A DNA stretch of 64,000 nucleotides, taken from positions 1 through 64,000 of the forward strand of contig NZ_AMSF01000027.1 of NCBI RefSeq assembly GCF_000334915.1, in the 5' to 3' direction. The stretch comes from Dyella ginsengisoli LA-4 (GTDB lineage Bacteria; Pseudomonadota; Gammaproteobacteria; Xanthomonadales; Rhodanobacteraceae). The notes beneath the pieces are model-generated. The model was not told the origin of the DNA. It ran no database searches and saw only the letters and a program-made list of their open reading frames with translations. Both the position numbers and the translations under genes were made by a program. This document shows, piece by piece, positions 28,601 to 36,284 of the stretch (positions are counted from its first letter, which is position 1; each line of letters starts with the position of its first letter).

Positions 28601-28927
28601 GGCCTGGGCAGCATCACCGCCAGCGCGGCACCGCCCAGTCTGGGCGGCGCCACCGGCACGGCCACCCAGAACGTGACCTGGGGTTATGCCGGCGTGAACG
28701 GCTTTGCGCTGGCGCTGGATCCACGCCTGCAGATGCAGCGGACGGCGCCGGGCAAATCCACCGCCGTGCGCCTGCTGGTGAGTGCCGACGGCAACCCGCT
28801 GGAACAACCGCCCTGCGCCGGCCATCGCAGCATCGATCCGTTCGCGACGCCAACAATGGCCGCAGGAAGCTGCAGCAAGATTGATGGCGCTACTACCCCC
28901 GACAGCACCGCACCCCGGTCTCAGTGA
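22634..28927 (+). CDS. Filamentous haemagglutinin-type TpsA adhesin, GLUG and YDG repeats
   Basis: This 2,097-residue secreted protein begins with an extended signal peptide region (MNHIYRLIWNQALGALVPVAE) and hydrophobic core (about 45-65). The TPS/haemagglutination-activity domain follows (about 75-340; VNPNGIYF near 175). Three modules each open with NYVLG or NFVLG plus DIDAS or NIDAS and FDGL-x-H, carry GLUG-type units (16 counted in total) and close with a YW motif. Then come an MBG-like domain, four YDG repeats of 89 residues (1547-1902) and a divergent fifth unit. The only cysteines are Cys2061 and Cys2080, near the C-terminus. GGGAAAGGG precedes the ATG. It is presumably exported by the adjacent TpsB; target surface unknown. 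Confidence 0.93.
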   Translation: MNHIYRLIWNQALGALVPVAEITRAKGGAGPARRSRPRYRLAPLSGAMLLALGLAAPGSALAAAALSTVQGGSTLEQGATQVALAPPVHPLPTGGQVISGQATIGQSGNTLTINQGSQNAILNWQSFDIGADQTVTFNQPNSASVALNRVLGSDPSAIYGHLDANGQVFLVNPNGIYFARGAQVDVGGIVASTLDISDRDFLSGSYHFAGNSAAGVRNDGSINATKGGYVAFVAADVSNGGSIATPVGTTALGAGGSVDLTLAGNSLLNFRVSSSALGALAQNGGVITTDGGAVILSAQARDALLQTVVNNSGQIQAQTVANHHGTIELLGGDSGTVKVAGTLDASAPNGGDGGHIETSGAHLKVADGATITTKSASGANGNWLIDPQDFTIAASGGDISGATLSTQLGSGNVTIQSSSGGTAGNGDIFVNDTVSWSTNTLTLNAYRNIIINTAMNGSGTAGLALQYGQGSTNGVIGGVTSDYTVNAPVNLASTVSFSTQLGSSGSVINYTIITSLGSAGDASSAPSTLTLQGVAASSLSGNYVLGANIDASATATWNPDGFGGYYGFDPIGDGSGGATFTGRFDGLGHTISNLTTRAHLAFAASLFGYTSNSSIRNIGMVGGSVTGIRYAGGLVGYAIGGTIDNAYATGTVSTTSTNDSAGGLVGVNSGTISNAYATGNVNGTTNTGGLVGQNTGTISNAYATGNVVGDSEVGGLIGLNLGSSAKISNVYASGNVSGNGIRIGGLIGYSSNGSISNAYATGDVSGGSIVGGLLGYMYASTVSNVYATGKVSGSSDVGGLVGGKDALAGTITNGYWDTTTTGKGTNAGFGYLYGTVTGGGGLTTAQLAAALPAGFSSGTWANGDNQTTPYLTSFGWASVSGHVVLGSDSSATPTYFEVATNIDQLQAMDGNLTTNFVLGNDIDASTTAGWNGGAGFNPVGFASSDASGSYKGVFDGLYHTITGLTINRPTEDYVGLFAGVGNTVRNLGLIDNSITGSYAVGGLAGAANSAAISNVFATGDVTGNDQYAGGLIGGGYFTTIEKSYATESVTGVQGVGGLMGYGFGSTISDSYATGDISGTSDRIGGLVGDGFFATIERTYATGKVTGTGSNVGGLVGYAGSATITDSYWDTQISGLSTGAGSYAGTGVSGLTTAQLAGGLPTGFDAAAWANGDNQTTPYLTSFGWAPVGGHVILGSNSSATPTYFDVVTNVDQLQAMDGKLAGNYVLGNDIDASATSIWNGGAGFNPIGSNANQFTGVFDGLGHSISSLTVNRPGTYYVGLFGYSSGTLRDVGLLNSSISGQGLAGALVGRSDGTVEYDYAIGGSVTVAQHGAGGLVGQSSGSIKNSYATDSVAGLNSGVASTAIGGLVGSMLTGSTISNSYATGSVSGAGDVGALVGQNSGTVSTSYWNTDTSGTTAGIGAAYSGATTGGTTGLTSAQMMQQANFTGFDFSSPVWVIYNGHTAPLLNAFLTPLTVTATDQTQTYNGGGFGLLNPTYSVSGADTSGHLFGLGNSYDGAINVGTYSPDLWSDQQGYRITDIGGTLTIAPKALTLSGLTAASKVYDGTTATSVTSWGNLIGIVGSDAVSLVASSTTANFGDANAGTGKTVTVGGLSLSGSAAGNYTLLGTQTTRADITPKALTLSGLTAASKVYDGTTTTSVTTWGSLTGIVGSDAVSLVDSGASAAFADANAGTGKTVTVGGLALGGSAAGNYTLLGAQTTTADITPKALTLSGLTAASKVYDGTTATSVTSWGSLTGIVGSDAVSLVASSTTANFSDANAGTGKTVTVGGLALGGSAAGNYTLLGAQTTRANITPKALTLSGLSASNKVYDGSTTASIIHWGSLTGVVGSDAVSLATSTTTANFADANAGTGKTVTVGGLALSGSAAGNYTLLGTQTTRADITSRPLTASLIGMISKPYDGTATTTLGAGNFQLSGFVAGQGASVTQTKGEYASSAIGSGIAVSAALGAGDFSANAGTLLSNYLLPSSASGLGSITASAAPPSLGGATGTATQNVTWGYAGVNGFALALDPRLQMQRTAPGKSTAVRLLVSADGNPLEQPPCAGHRSIDPFATPTMAAGSCSKIDGATTPDSTAPRSQ
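25211..25257 (+). repeat. 47-bp exact direct repeat, copy 1, in tpsA
   Basis: These 47 bases recur without change at 26135-26181, 924 bp (308 codons) downstream and in frame. Similarity continues more loosely for about 150 bp in both copies, encoding WANGDNQTTPYLTSFGWA and then LQAMDG. This marks duplication of a whole GLUG module within the passenger. Confidence 0.9.
26135..26181 (+). repeat. 47-bp exact direct repeat, copy 2, in tpsA
   Basis: Second copy of the 47-bp sequence at 25211-25257. It opens the third GLUG module of the adhesin. Confidence 0.9.
27272..28339 (+). repeat. Four in-frame 267-bp YDG-domain repeats in tpsA
   Basis: Four tandem units start at 27272, 27539, 27806 and 28073, each exactly 267 bp (89 residues), from PKALTLSGL to TRADIT or a close variant. 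Copies 1 and 3 differ at only a few positions over their first ~150 bp and are more alike than adjacent copies, a sign of recombination or gene conversion. Copy 4 is the most diverged. Such YDG units form stalk-like immunoglobulin-type folds; copy number may vary between strains. Confidence 0.92.
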
Positions 28928-28954
28928 GGCGCGTTCTGCGGGGGACTGATCGGC

Positions 28955-29722
28955 TCACACCGCGTCAGGCCAGGGCGTGAGGATCTCGAAGCCGTCGTCG
29001 GTCACGGCGATGGTGTGCTCCCACTGGGCCGAGAGCGAGTGGTCCTTGGTGACCACGGTCCAGCCGTCGGGCAGCTGCTTGGTGTGCGGCTTGCCGGCGT
29101 TGATCATCGGCTCGACGGTGAAGGTCATGCCCTTCTTGAGCTCGATGCCGGTGCCGGGCTTGCCGTAATGCAGGACCTGCGGCTCGTCGTGGTAGACCTT
29201 GCCGATGCCGTGGCCGCAGTACTCGCGCACCACGCTGAAACCGGCCGCCTCGGCGTGCTTCTGGATGGCGGCACCGACGTCGCCCAGCGTGGCGCCCGGG
29301 CGCACCGCCTGGATGCCGCGCATCATCGCCTCGTGGGTGGTGTCCACCAGGCGTTTCGCCAGCACCGACGGGGTGCCGACGAAGTACATGCGGCTGGTGT
29401 CGCCGTGCCAGCCGTCCTTGATGACGGTGACGTCGAGATTGATGATGTCGCCGTCCTTGAGCACCTTGCTCTCGTTCGGGATGCCGTGGCAGATCACGTG
29501 GTTGACCGAAGTGCACAACGTCTTGGGGAAGCCGTGGTAGCCGACGTTGGCCGGGATCGCCTTCTGCACGTTGACGATGTGCTCGTAGGCGATGCGGTCC
29601 AGGTCCTCGGTGGTCACGCCGGGCTTGACGTGCTCCTTGAGCAGGGCAAGCACTTCGGCGGCGAGCTGGCCGGCCACGCGCATCGCGGCCAGGTCTTCGG
29701 GGGTCTTGAGGGTAATGGCCAT
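28955..29722 (-). CDS. map: Methionine aminopeptidase type I
   Basis: MAP removes the initiator methionine from nascent proteins. The 255-residue product has the type I fold without an N-terminal extension. Metal ligands are visible: Asp in [18 protein letters not shown] (two Asp), His in [13 protein letters not shown], Glu in [10 protein letters not shown] and Glu in [10 protein letters not shown]. Catalytic-site His is in [20 protein letters not shown]. The ATG at 29722 is typical ([15 protein letters not shown]). It is divergent from rpsB and convergent with the adhesin gene, 27 bases apart. Confidence 0.97.
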   Translation of the reverse strand: MAITLKTPEDLAAMRVAGQLAAEVLALLKEHVKPGVTTEDLDRIAYEHIVNVQKAIPANVGYHGFPKTLCTSVNHVICHGIPNESKVLKDGDIINLDVTVIKDGWHGDTSRMYFVGTPSVLAKRLVDTTHEAMMRGIQAVRPGATLGDVGAAIQKHAEAAGFSVVREYCGHGIGKVYHDEPQVLHYGKPGTGIELKKGMTFTVEPMINAGKPHTKQLPDGWTVVTKDHSLSAQWEHTIAVTDDGFEILTPWPDAV

Positions 29723-29774
29723 GGTTCCACCCAGATGGCGGCGGCATGCCCGTGGATCAACACCCGGGCCCAAC

Positions 29775-29804
29775 TTGCCGCCTTGCCGGCTCACCGGCTA
29801 TAAT
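29775..29804 (+). promoter_or_regulatory. rpsB-tsf promoter
   Basis: TTGCCG (29775-29780), an 18-base spacer and a perfect TATAAT (29799-29804). Transcription would start near 29811, leaving a leader of about 230 bases before rpsB. The same gap (29723-30042) holds the divergent map start; no other gene is seen in it. Confidence 0.75.
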
Positions 29805-30004
29805 TCGTGAGTTTTGCGGGGCGCAACAGGCGTTTTCAGCCCACTCCCCTGCAATGCGAGCGGGCATTGTAACCATCCAGCGGAACAAGCCCAAACCAAC
29901 GCCACACACGCATCGGCACCGTCTTCGGGGTGCTGCGTCCGTTTCCGCCAATCCCAGGAAACGCCGCGGTCGAAGCCGGGGATGCGTGGAGGTCCCAACC
30001 CCCA

Positions 30005-30022
30005 GGTTCCGTTCGCGGAACC
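30005..30022 (+). promoter_or_regulatory. Hairpin in rpsB leader before ribosome binding site
   Basis: GGTTCCG pairs perfectly with CGGAACC around a TTCG loop, ending 8 bases before GGAG (30031-30034), the likely ribosome binding site. In enterobacteria S2 represses its own rpsB-tsf mRNA through structured elements in this leader; this hairpin is a candidate counterpart. Role inferred from position. Confidence 0.5.
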
Positions 30023-30042
30023 GACAATTCGGAGTTACACCC

Positions 30043-30897
30043 ATGGCCCAAGTCACCATGCGCCAGATGCTCGAAGCGGGCGTCCATTTCGGTCACCAGA
30101 CCCGTTACTGGAACCCCAAGATGGCGCCGTACATCTTCGGCGCGCGCGGCAAGATCCACATCATCAACCTCGAGAAGACCCTGCCGCTGTTCACCGACGC
30201 GATGAACTTCCTGTCGGGTCTGGCGCAGAAGCGCGGCACCATCCTCTTCGTCGGCACCAAACGCTCCGCCCGTGAGCCGCTGGCCGAAGAGGCCGCCCGC
30301 GCCGGCATGCCCTTCGTGACCGCCCGCTGGCTCGGCGGCATGCTGACCAACTTCCGCACCGTGAAGCAGTCGGTCGCCCGCCTGAAGGAGCTGGAAGCGG
30401 CCGAGACCGACGGCTCGTTCGACAAGCTGGTCAAGCACGAGGTGCTGTCGCTGCGCCGCGAGCGCGAGAAGCTGGAGAACTCGCTGGGCGGCATCAAGAA
30501 CATGAACCGCCTGCCCGACGCGCTGTTCATCATCGACATCGGCCACGAAGACATCGCCGTGCAGGAAGCCAAGAAGCTCGGCATCCCGGTGATCGCCGTG
30601 GTCGACACCAACTACAACCCGGAGCTGGTCGACTACGCCATCCCGGGCAACGACGACGCGATCCGCGCGATCCAGCTGTACGCCCGCGCCGCCGCCGACG
30701 CGATCCTGGAAGGCAAGGCCGCCGCGCCGAACGCCGCCCAGGGCGACGCCGACGAGTTCGTCGAGCTGGACGAGGAAGGCAATCCGGTCGCCAAGGACGA
30801 GGAGCGCAAGGCCGCTCCGCGCCGCGCCCCGGCCAAGAAGGGTGCGCCGCGCCGTGACGGTGGCCGTGGCCGCCGCGAATCGGGCGACGCCGAGTAA
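30043..30897 (+). CDS. rpsB: 30S ribosomal protein S2
   Basis: The 284-residue product matches S2 throughout: [74 protein letters not shown] and the C-terminal [15 protein letters not shown]. It has a basic, Arg/Lys/Gly-rich tail (about residues 250-284) beyond the E. coli length, as seen in Xanthomonadales S2 proteins. GGAG precedes the ATG by 8 bases. First gene of the rpsB-tsf unit. Confidence 0.98.
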   Translation: MAQVTMRQMLEAGVHFGHQTRYWNPKMAPYIFGARGKIHIINLEKTLPLFTDAMNFLSGLAQKRGTILFVGTKRSAREPLAEEAARAGMPFVTARWLGGMLTNFRTVKQSVARLKELEAAETDGSFDKLVKHEVLSLRREREKLENSLGGIKNMNRLPDALFIIDIGHEDIAVQEAKKLGIPVIAVVDTNYNPELVDYAIPGNDDAIRAIQLYARAAADAILEGKAAAPNAAQGDADEFVELDEEGNPVAKDEERKAAPRRAPAKKGAPRRDGGRGRRESGDAE

Positions 30898-30963
30898 GCC
30901 TGCCGCTCCATCCGCCCGACGGCCACGACGGCCGTCGGGCTTCAAAGCATTCGAGGAATTGAC

Positions 30964-31842
30964 ATGAGCAACATCTCCGCCCAGCTGGTGAAGGAACTGC
31001 GCGAGCGGTCCGGCGCCGGCATGATGGAATGCAAGAAGGCCCTGGTCGAGAACAACGGCGACATCGAAGTCGCCATCGAGTGGCTGCGCAAGAACGGCCT
31101 GGCCAAGGCCGACAAGAAGGCCGACCGCGTCGCCGCCGAAGGCCGCATCGTGGCCGCCCAGGCCGCCGGCAAGGCGGTGCTGGTCGAGGTCAACTGCGAG
31201 ACCGACTTCGTCACCAAGAACCCCGACTTCGTGAAGTTCAGCGATACCGTCGCCACGGTGGCGCTGGAATCCGGCGCGGCCGACATCGACGCCCTGAAGG
31301 CGGCCGCCTTCCCGGGTGCGAGCAACGTCGAGGAAGGCGCCAAGGCGCTGATCGCCACCATCGGCGAGAAGATCGAGGTGCGCCGCATCGCCCGCGTCGA
31401 AACCGACGGCGTGATCGGCAGCTACATCCACGGCGGCCGCATCGGCGTGCTGGTGGCCCTGAAGGGCGGCTCCGAGGAGCTGGCCAAGGGCGTGGCCATG
31501 CACGTGGCCGCGATGAACCCGCAGTACGTGAAGGCCGAGGACGTCCCGGCCGACTTCGTGCAGAAGGAAAAGGACATCGCGCTGAGCCAGATGTCCGACA
31601 AGGACAAGGCCAAGCCGGCCGAGATCCTCGAGAAGATCATCTCCGGCAAGATCAACAAGATCGTGTCCGAGGTGACCCTGCTCGGCCAGGCCTACGTGCT
31701 GGACACCAACGTGACCGTCGGCGACGCCCTGAAGAAGGAAGGCGCCGAAGTGGTGGCGGTGGCCCGCCTGGCCGTCGGCGAAGGCATCGAGAAGGTGCAG
31801 GAAGACTACGCCGCCGAAGTGGCGAAGGCGATGCAGGTCTGA
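30964..31842 (+). CDS. tsf: Elongation factor Ts
   Basis: EF-Ts exchanges GDP for GTP on EF-Tu. The 292-residue product has the UBA-like N-terminus ([20 protein letters not shown]), the core motif with [11 protein letters not shown] (the TDFV residues insert into EF-Tu), the dimerisation/coiled region and a C-terminal module. GAGGAATTG lies just before the ATG. It follows rpsB by 66 bases and ends at a strong terminator. Confidence 0.98.
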   Translation: MSNISAQLVKELRERSGAGMMECKKALVENNGDIEVAIEWLRKNGLAKADKKADRVAAEGRIVAAQAAGKAVLVEVNCETDFVTKNPDFVKFSDTVATVALESGAADIDALKAAAFPGASNVEEGAKALIATIGEKIEVRRIARVETDGVIGSYIHGGRIGVLVALKGGSEELAKGVAMHVAAMNPQYVKAEDVPADFVQKEKDIALSQMSDKDKAKPAEILEKIISGKINKIVSEVTLLGQAYVLDTNVTVGDALKKEGAEVVAVARLAVGEGIEKVQEDYAAEVAKAMQV

Positions 31843-31864
31843 TCCTGCCCGCCCGTTGATCCGG

Positions 31865-31896
31865 AAAAGCCGCGGGAAACCGCGGCTTTTTCTTTT
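31865..31896 (+). terminator. rpsB-tsf terminator
   Basis: AAAAGCCGCGG pairs with CCGCGGCTTTT around a GAAA loop, giving an 11-bp stem with a further TCTTTT tail. It begins 22 bases after the tsf stop. Confidence 0.93.
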
Positions 31897-32041
31897 CCGG
31901 ACACCCATTCGGCGCCACTCCCGGGCGTGCCGGCGAAGCCCGCGCAGCGTCACTCGAGGGGAGATGGATGCCCTTGTCGCCCCAAGCCTCCGGCAAGATG
32001 CGCTTTTTCGCCTGAATCAGGCCGACAAGGCGCATTCCAGC

Positions 32042-32070
32042 TTAACCGCCGGCCCGCCGCCCGCTACAAT
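32042..32070 (+). promoter_or_regulatory. Candidate pyrH promoter
   Basis: TTAACC (32042-32047), 17 bases, TACAAT (32065-32070), ending 33 bases before the pyrH start. It follows the rpsB-tsf terminator, as expected for a new transcription unit. Confidence 0.6.
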
Positions 32071-32103
32071 ATGGCGGTTTGCCCCACACAATCCGGAGAC
32101 CCC

Positions 32104-32826
32104 ATGAGCGAACCGCTTAAGTACCGCCGCATCCTGCTCAAACTCTCCGGTGAAGCCCTGATGGGCGACGAGGACTACGGCATCGATCCGAAGGTGATCG
32201 GCCGCCTCGCCGACGAAATCCTCGAAGTACGCAAGGCCGGCGTCGAGATCGGCGTGGTGATCGGCGGCGGCAACATCTTCCGCGGTGCCGGCCTGGCCGC
32301 GGCCGGGATGGACCGGGTCACCGGCGACCACATGGGCATGCTTGCGACCGTGATGAACGCGCTGGCGATGCAGGACGCGATCGAGAAGCGTGGCGGCTTC
32401 GCACGCGTGATGAGCGCTCTGCCGATCCACGACGTGGCCGAGGACTTCATCCGCCGCCGCGCCATCCGCCACATCGAGAAGGGCCGCATCGTGCTGTTCG
32501 CCGCCGGCATCGGCAATCCGTTCTTCACCACCGACTCGGCCGCCGCGCTGCGCGCCGTGGAAGTGGGTGCGGACCTGCTGCTGAAGGCGACCAAGGTGGA
32601 CGGCATCTACACCGCCGACCCGGCCAAGCACGCCGACGCCACCCGCTACGACCACCTCACCTACGACCAGGTGATCGAGCGCAAGCTGGCGGTGATGGAT
32701 ACCGCCGCGATCGCGCTGTGTCGCGACCACCGCCTGCCGATGGTGATCTACGACATGACCGTGCCGGGCAACCTGATGCGGGTGATGCAAGGCGAATCGA
32801 TCGGCACCACCGTCGGCACCCACTGA
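32104..32826 (+). CDS. pyrH: UMP kinase
   Basis: PyrH phosphorylates UMP to UDP for RNA, DNA and UDP-sugar synthesis. The 240-residue product is an amino-acid-kinase-fold protein with [64 protein letters not shown] and a C-terminal [16 protein letters not shown]. The ATG at 32104 follows GGAGACCCC. Its own promoter candidate precedes it. Confidence 0.98.
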   Translation: MSEPLKYRRILLKLSGEALMGDEDYGIDPKVIGRLADEILEVRKAGVEIGVVIGGGNIFRGAGLAAAGMDRVTGDHMGMLATVMNALAMQDAIEKRGGFARVMSALPIHDVAEDFIRRRAIRHIEKGRIVLFAAGIGNPFFTTDSAAALRAVEVGADLLLKATKVDGIYTADPAKHADATRYDHLTYDQVIERKLAVMDTAAIALCRDHRLPMVIYDMTVPGNLMRVMQGESIGTTVGTH

Positions 32827-32867
32827 CCCGGGCTTGCTGCGCCGCCCCAAGGGCGGCTCCGCCTCGC

Positions 32868-32876
32868 TGGTATACT
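32868..32876 (+). promoter_or_regulatory. Candidate extended -10 of frr promoter
   Basis: TGG followed by TATACT forms an extended -10 element 33 bases before the frr start. No good -35 is seen, as is common for extended -10 promoters. A small G/C hairpin (32841-32857) lies upstream, after pyrH. Confidence 0.45.
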
Positions 32877-32909
32877 TGCCGGCTCGCCTGATCCACCGGA
32901 AGACGTCCC

Positions 32910-33467
32910 ATGATCAACGACATCAAGACCGATGCCCAGACCCGCATGGGCAAGACCATCGACGCGCTCAAGCACGACCTGACGCGCCTGCGCACGGGCC
33001 GCGCCAGCACCGCACTGGTGGACAACATCAAGGTGTCCTACTACGGCTCGGACATGCCGCTGAACCAGGTCGCCTCGGTCGCCCTGGGCGACTCGCGCTC
33101 GATCATCATCACCCCGTTCGAAAAGAGCCTGGTGGCGACCATCGAGAAGGCACTGATGGCCTCGGACATCGGCATCACGCCGACCACCGCCGGCACCGTG
33201 ATCCGCCTCAACATGCCGCCGCTCACCGAGGAGCGCCGCCGCGAGCTGGCCAAGCACGTGGGCCACGAGGGCGAGAACGCCAAGATCGCCATCCGCAACA
33301 TCCGCCGCGACGCCCTGCAGCAGATCAAGGACCTCGGCAAGGACAAGCAGATCACCGAGGACGACGAGCGCAAGGCGGACGAGGAGATCCAGAAGATCAC
33401 CGATCGATTCGTCAAGGAAGTCGATGCGGTGGTCAAGCACAAGGAAGAAGAGCTGCTGAGCGTCTGA
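32910..33467 (+). CDS. frr: Ribosome recycling factor
   Basis: RRF, with EF-G, splits post-termination ribosomes. The 185-residue product has the usual length and motifs: MGKTIDALKHDLTRLRTGRAS, YYGSDMPLNQVASV, TPFEKSLVATIEKAL, NMPPLTEERRRELAKH and the C-terminal helix with DELLSV-like ending (EEELLSV). The ATG is at 32910. It is separated from pyrH by 83 bases and followed by uppS. Confidence 0.98.
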   Translation: MINDIKTDAQTRMGKTIDALKHDLTRLRTGRASTALVDNIKVSYYGSDMPLNQVASVALGDSRSIIITPFEKSLVATIEKALMASDIGITPTTAGTVIRLNMPPLTEERRRELAKHVGHEGENAKIAIRNIRRDALQQIKDLGKDKQITEDDERKADEEIQKITDRFVKEVDAVVKHKEEELLSV

Positions 33468-33510
33468 CGATGCCGCGCTCGCCCGCCCCGCCCGGCCGGC
33501 GTCGCCGCGC

Positions 33511-34251
33511 ATGAACGCGCCGGCGCGGGTACCCCGCCATATCGCCATCGTGATGGACGGCAACGGCCGCTGGGCCAGGGCCCGCTTCCAGCCGCGCAGC
33601 TTCGGCCACAACGCCGGGCGCAAGGCGGTGCGCGAAGTGATCGAGGGCTGCGTCCGGCAGGGCGTGGAGGCGCTGACGCTGTTCGCCTTTTCCAGCGAGA
33701 ACTGGCAGCGTCCGGAGGATGAGGTCAGCGCACTGATGTCGCTGTTCCTGCGCGCCCTGGACAAGGAAGTGGACGAACTGCATGCCCAGGGCGTGCGCGT
33801 GCGCTTCATCGGCGAACTGTCGGGCTTCGGCGCGGAACTGCAGCAACGCATGCGCGGCGCGATGGAGCGCACCGCCGGCAACACCCGGCTGAACCTGAAC
33901 ATCGCGGTCAACTACGGCGGCCGCTGGGACATCGTGCAGGCGGCGCGCCAAGCCGCCCGGGCCGTGGCCCGCGGCGAGCTGGCCGCCGACGCCCTCGACG
34001 AAGCGGCGCTGGGCCGATGGATCTGCCTGGCCGACCAGCCCCCGCTGGACCTGTTCATCCGCACCGGCGGCGAGCGACGTATCAGCAACTTCCTGCTGTG
34101 GCAGGCGGCCTACGCCGAGCTGTACTTCACCGATACCCTGTGGCCGGACTTCGACCAGGCCAGCCTGGCCGAGGCCATCGACGACTTCGCCCGCCGCGAG
34201 CGCCGCTACGGGCGCACCAGCGAACAACTCGCCGCCGCGCCCCCGCCCTGA
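33511..34251 (+). CDS. uppS: Undecaprenyl diphosphate synthase
   Basis: UppS makes the C55 lipid carrier for peptidoglycan and O-antigen by condensing isopentenyl units onto farnesyl diphosphate. The 246-residue product has the catalytic IVMDGNGRWA (Asp16), FAFSSENWQRP, NYGGRWDIVQAA, and the C-terminal IRTGGERRISNFLLWQAAYAELYF. It is followed 17 bases later by cdsA. Start is the ATG at 33511; no strong ribosome binding site is visible. Confidence 0.97.
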   Translation: MNAPARVPRHIAIVMDGNGRWARARFQPRSFGHNAGRKAVREVIEGCVRQGVEALTLFAFSSENWQRPEDEVSALMSLFLRALDKEVDELHAQGVRVRFIGELSGFGAELQQRMRGAMERTAGNTRLNLNIAVNYGGRWDIVQAARQAARAVARGELAADALDEAALGRWICLADQPPLDLFIRTGGERRISNFLLWQAAYAELYFTDTLWPDFDQASLAEAIDDFARRERRYGRTSEQLAAAPPP

Positions 34252-34268
34252 CCCCTGCAAGGATTCCC

Positions 34269-35095
<827 letters not shown>

Positions 35096-35099
<4 letters not shown>

Positions 35100-36271
35100 G
35101 ACAGGTCGGAGTCCTTGGCGCTACCGGTTCGATCGGCGGCAGCACCCTCGACGTCATCGCGCGCCACCCGGAGCGCTTCCGGGCCAGCGTGCTGGTGGCG
35201 CACCGGCAGGTCGACGCACTGGTGGCGCTGTGCGTGACGCACCGGCCCGACCTGGCGGTGATTGCCGATCCCGCGCTGGAGCCGGCCCTGGCCAAGGGTC
35301 TCGCCGCCGCCGGCGTGCACTGCGCGGTGGCCAGCGGTTCGCAAGCCGTCGCGGAAGCCGCGGCAGGCCCACTCTGCGACACCGTGGTGGCCGCCATCGT
35401 CGGCGCCGCCGGACTGGAGTCCACCCTCGCTGCCGCGCGGGCCGGCAAGCGCCTGCTGCTGGCCAACAAGGAATCCATCGTGATGGCCGGCCCGCTGCTG
35501 CTGGCCGCGCTGGACGAGGGCGGCGGCGAGCTGATCCCGGTCGACTCCGAGCACAACGCGATCTTCCAGTGCCTGCCGGGCGGACGCCCGGACCTGGCCA
35601 CGAGCGGTGTCCGCCGGCTGATCCTCACTGCCTCCGGCGGCCCGTTTCGCGGCCGCAGCCGCGCCGAACTGGCCCAGATCACGCCCAACCAGGCCTGCGC
35701 CCACCCGAACTGGGTGATGGGCCGCAAGATCTCGGTCGACTCGGCCACCCTGATGAACAAGGGGCTGGAGGTCATCGAGGCGCACCACCTGTTCGGCGCC
35801 CCGGCCGACGCCATCGAGGTGCTGGTGCACCCGCAGAGCCTGGTCCACTCGATGGTGGACTACCTGGACGGCTCGGTGCTGGCCCAGCTCGGCAACCCGG
35901 ACATGCGCACGGCGATCGGCCACGCGCTGGCCTGGCCGGAACGGATCGACACCGCCGTCGCCCCGCTGGACCTCGCCGCGCTGGCGCCGCTGCAGTTCGA
36001 ACGGCCGGATACCGACACGTTCCGCTGCCTGGCGCTGGCCTTCCAGGCGCTGCGCGCCGGCGGCGACGCCCCGGCCATTCTCAACGCAGCCAACGAGGTC
36101 GCGGTGGAGGCTTTTCTGGGCGGGGCGCTGGGTTTCCTCGACATCGCCAACGTGGTGGAGAGCGTGCTGGCGGAACTGCCGGCCGAAGCCGTGGTCGATG
36201 TCCAGACCCTGGTGGATCGGGACCGCGTGGCGCGCGCTGCCGCACGCCGCGTCCTCCGTCACGCATGCTGA
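35096..36271 (+). CDS. dxr: 1-deoxy-D-xylulose 5-phosphate reductoisomerase
   Basis: Dxr makes 2-C-methyl-D-erythritol 4-phosphate, the committed step of the MEP isoprenoid pathway. The 391-residue product has the NADPH loop [28 protein letters not shown], the catalytic [42 protein letters not shown] and [13 protein letters not shown]. The start ATG overlaps the cdsA stop. rseP follows 13 bases later, as in many gammaproteobacteria. Confidence 0.98.
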
Positions 36272-36284
36272 TAAGCTCTTATCG

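Noticed and set aside
25991-28825. Minus-strand open frame of 944 codons opposite the adhesin repeats
   Set aside because: It repeats with the 267-bp units only because the coding strand does. High GC removes stops in the antisense frame.
32841-32857. Small G/C hairpin after pyrH as a terminator
   Set aside because: Only a 6-bp stem and no T-run; it may simply be spacer upstream of the frr promoter.
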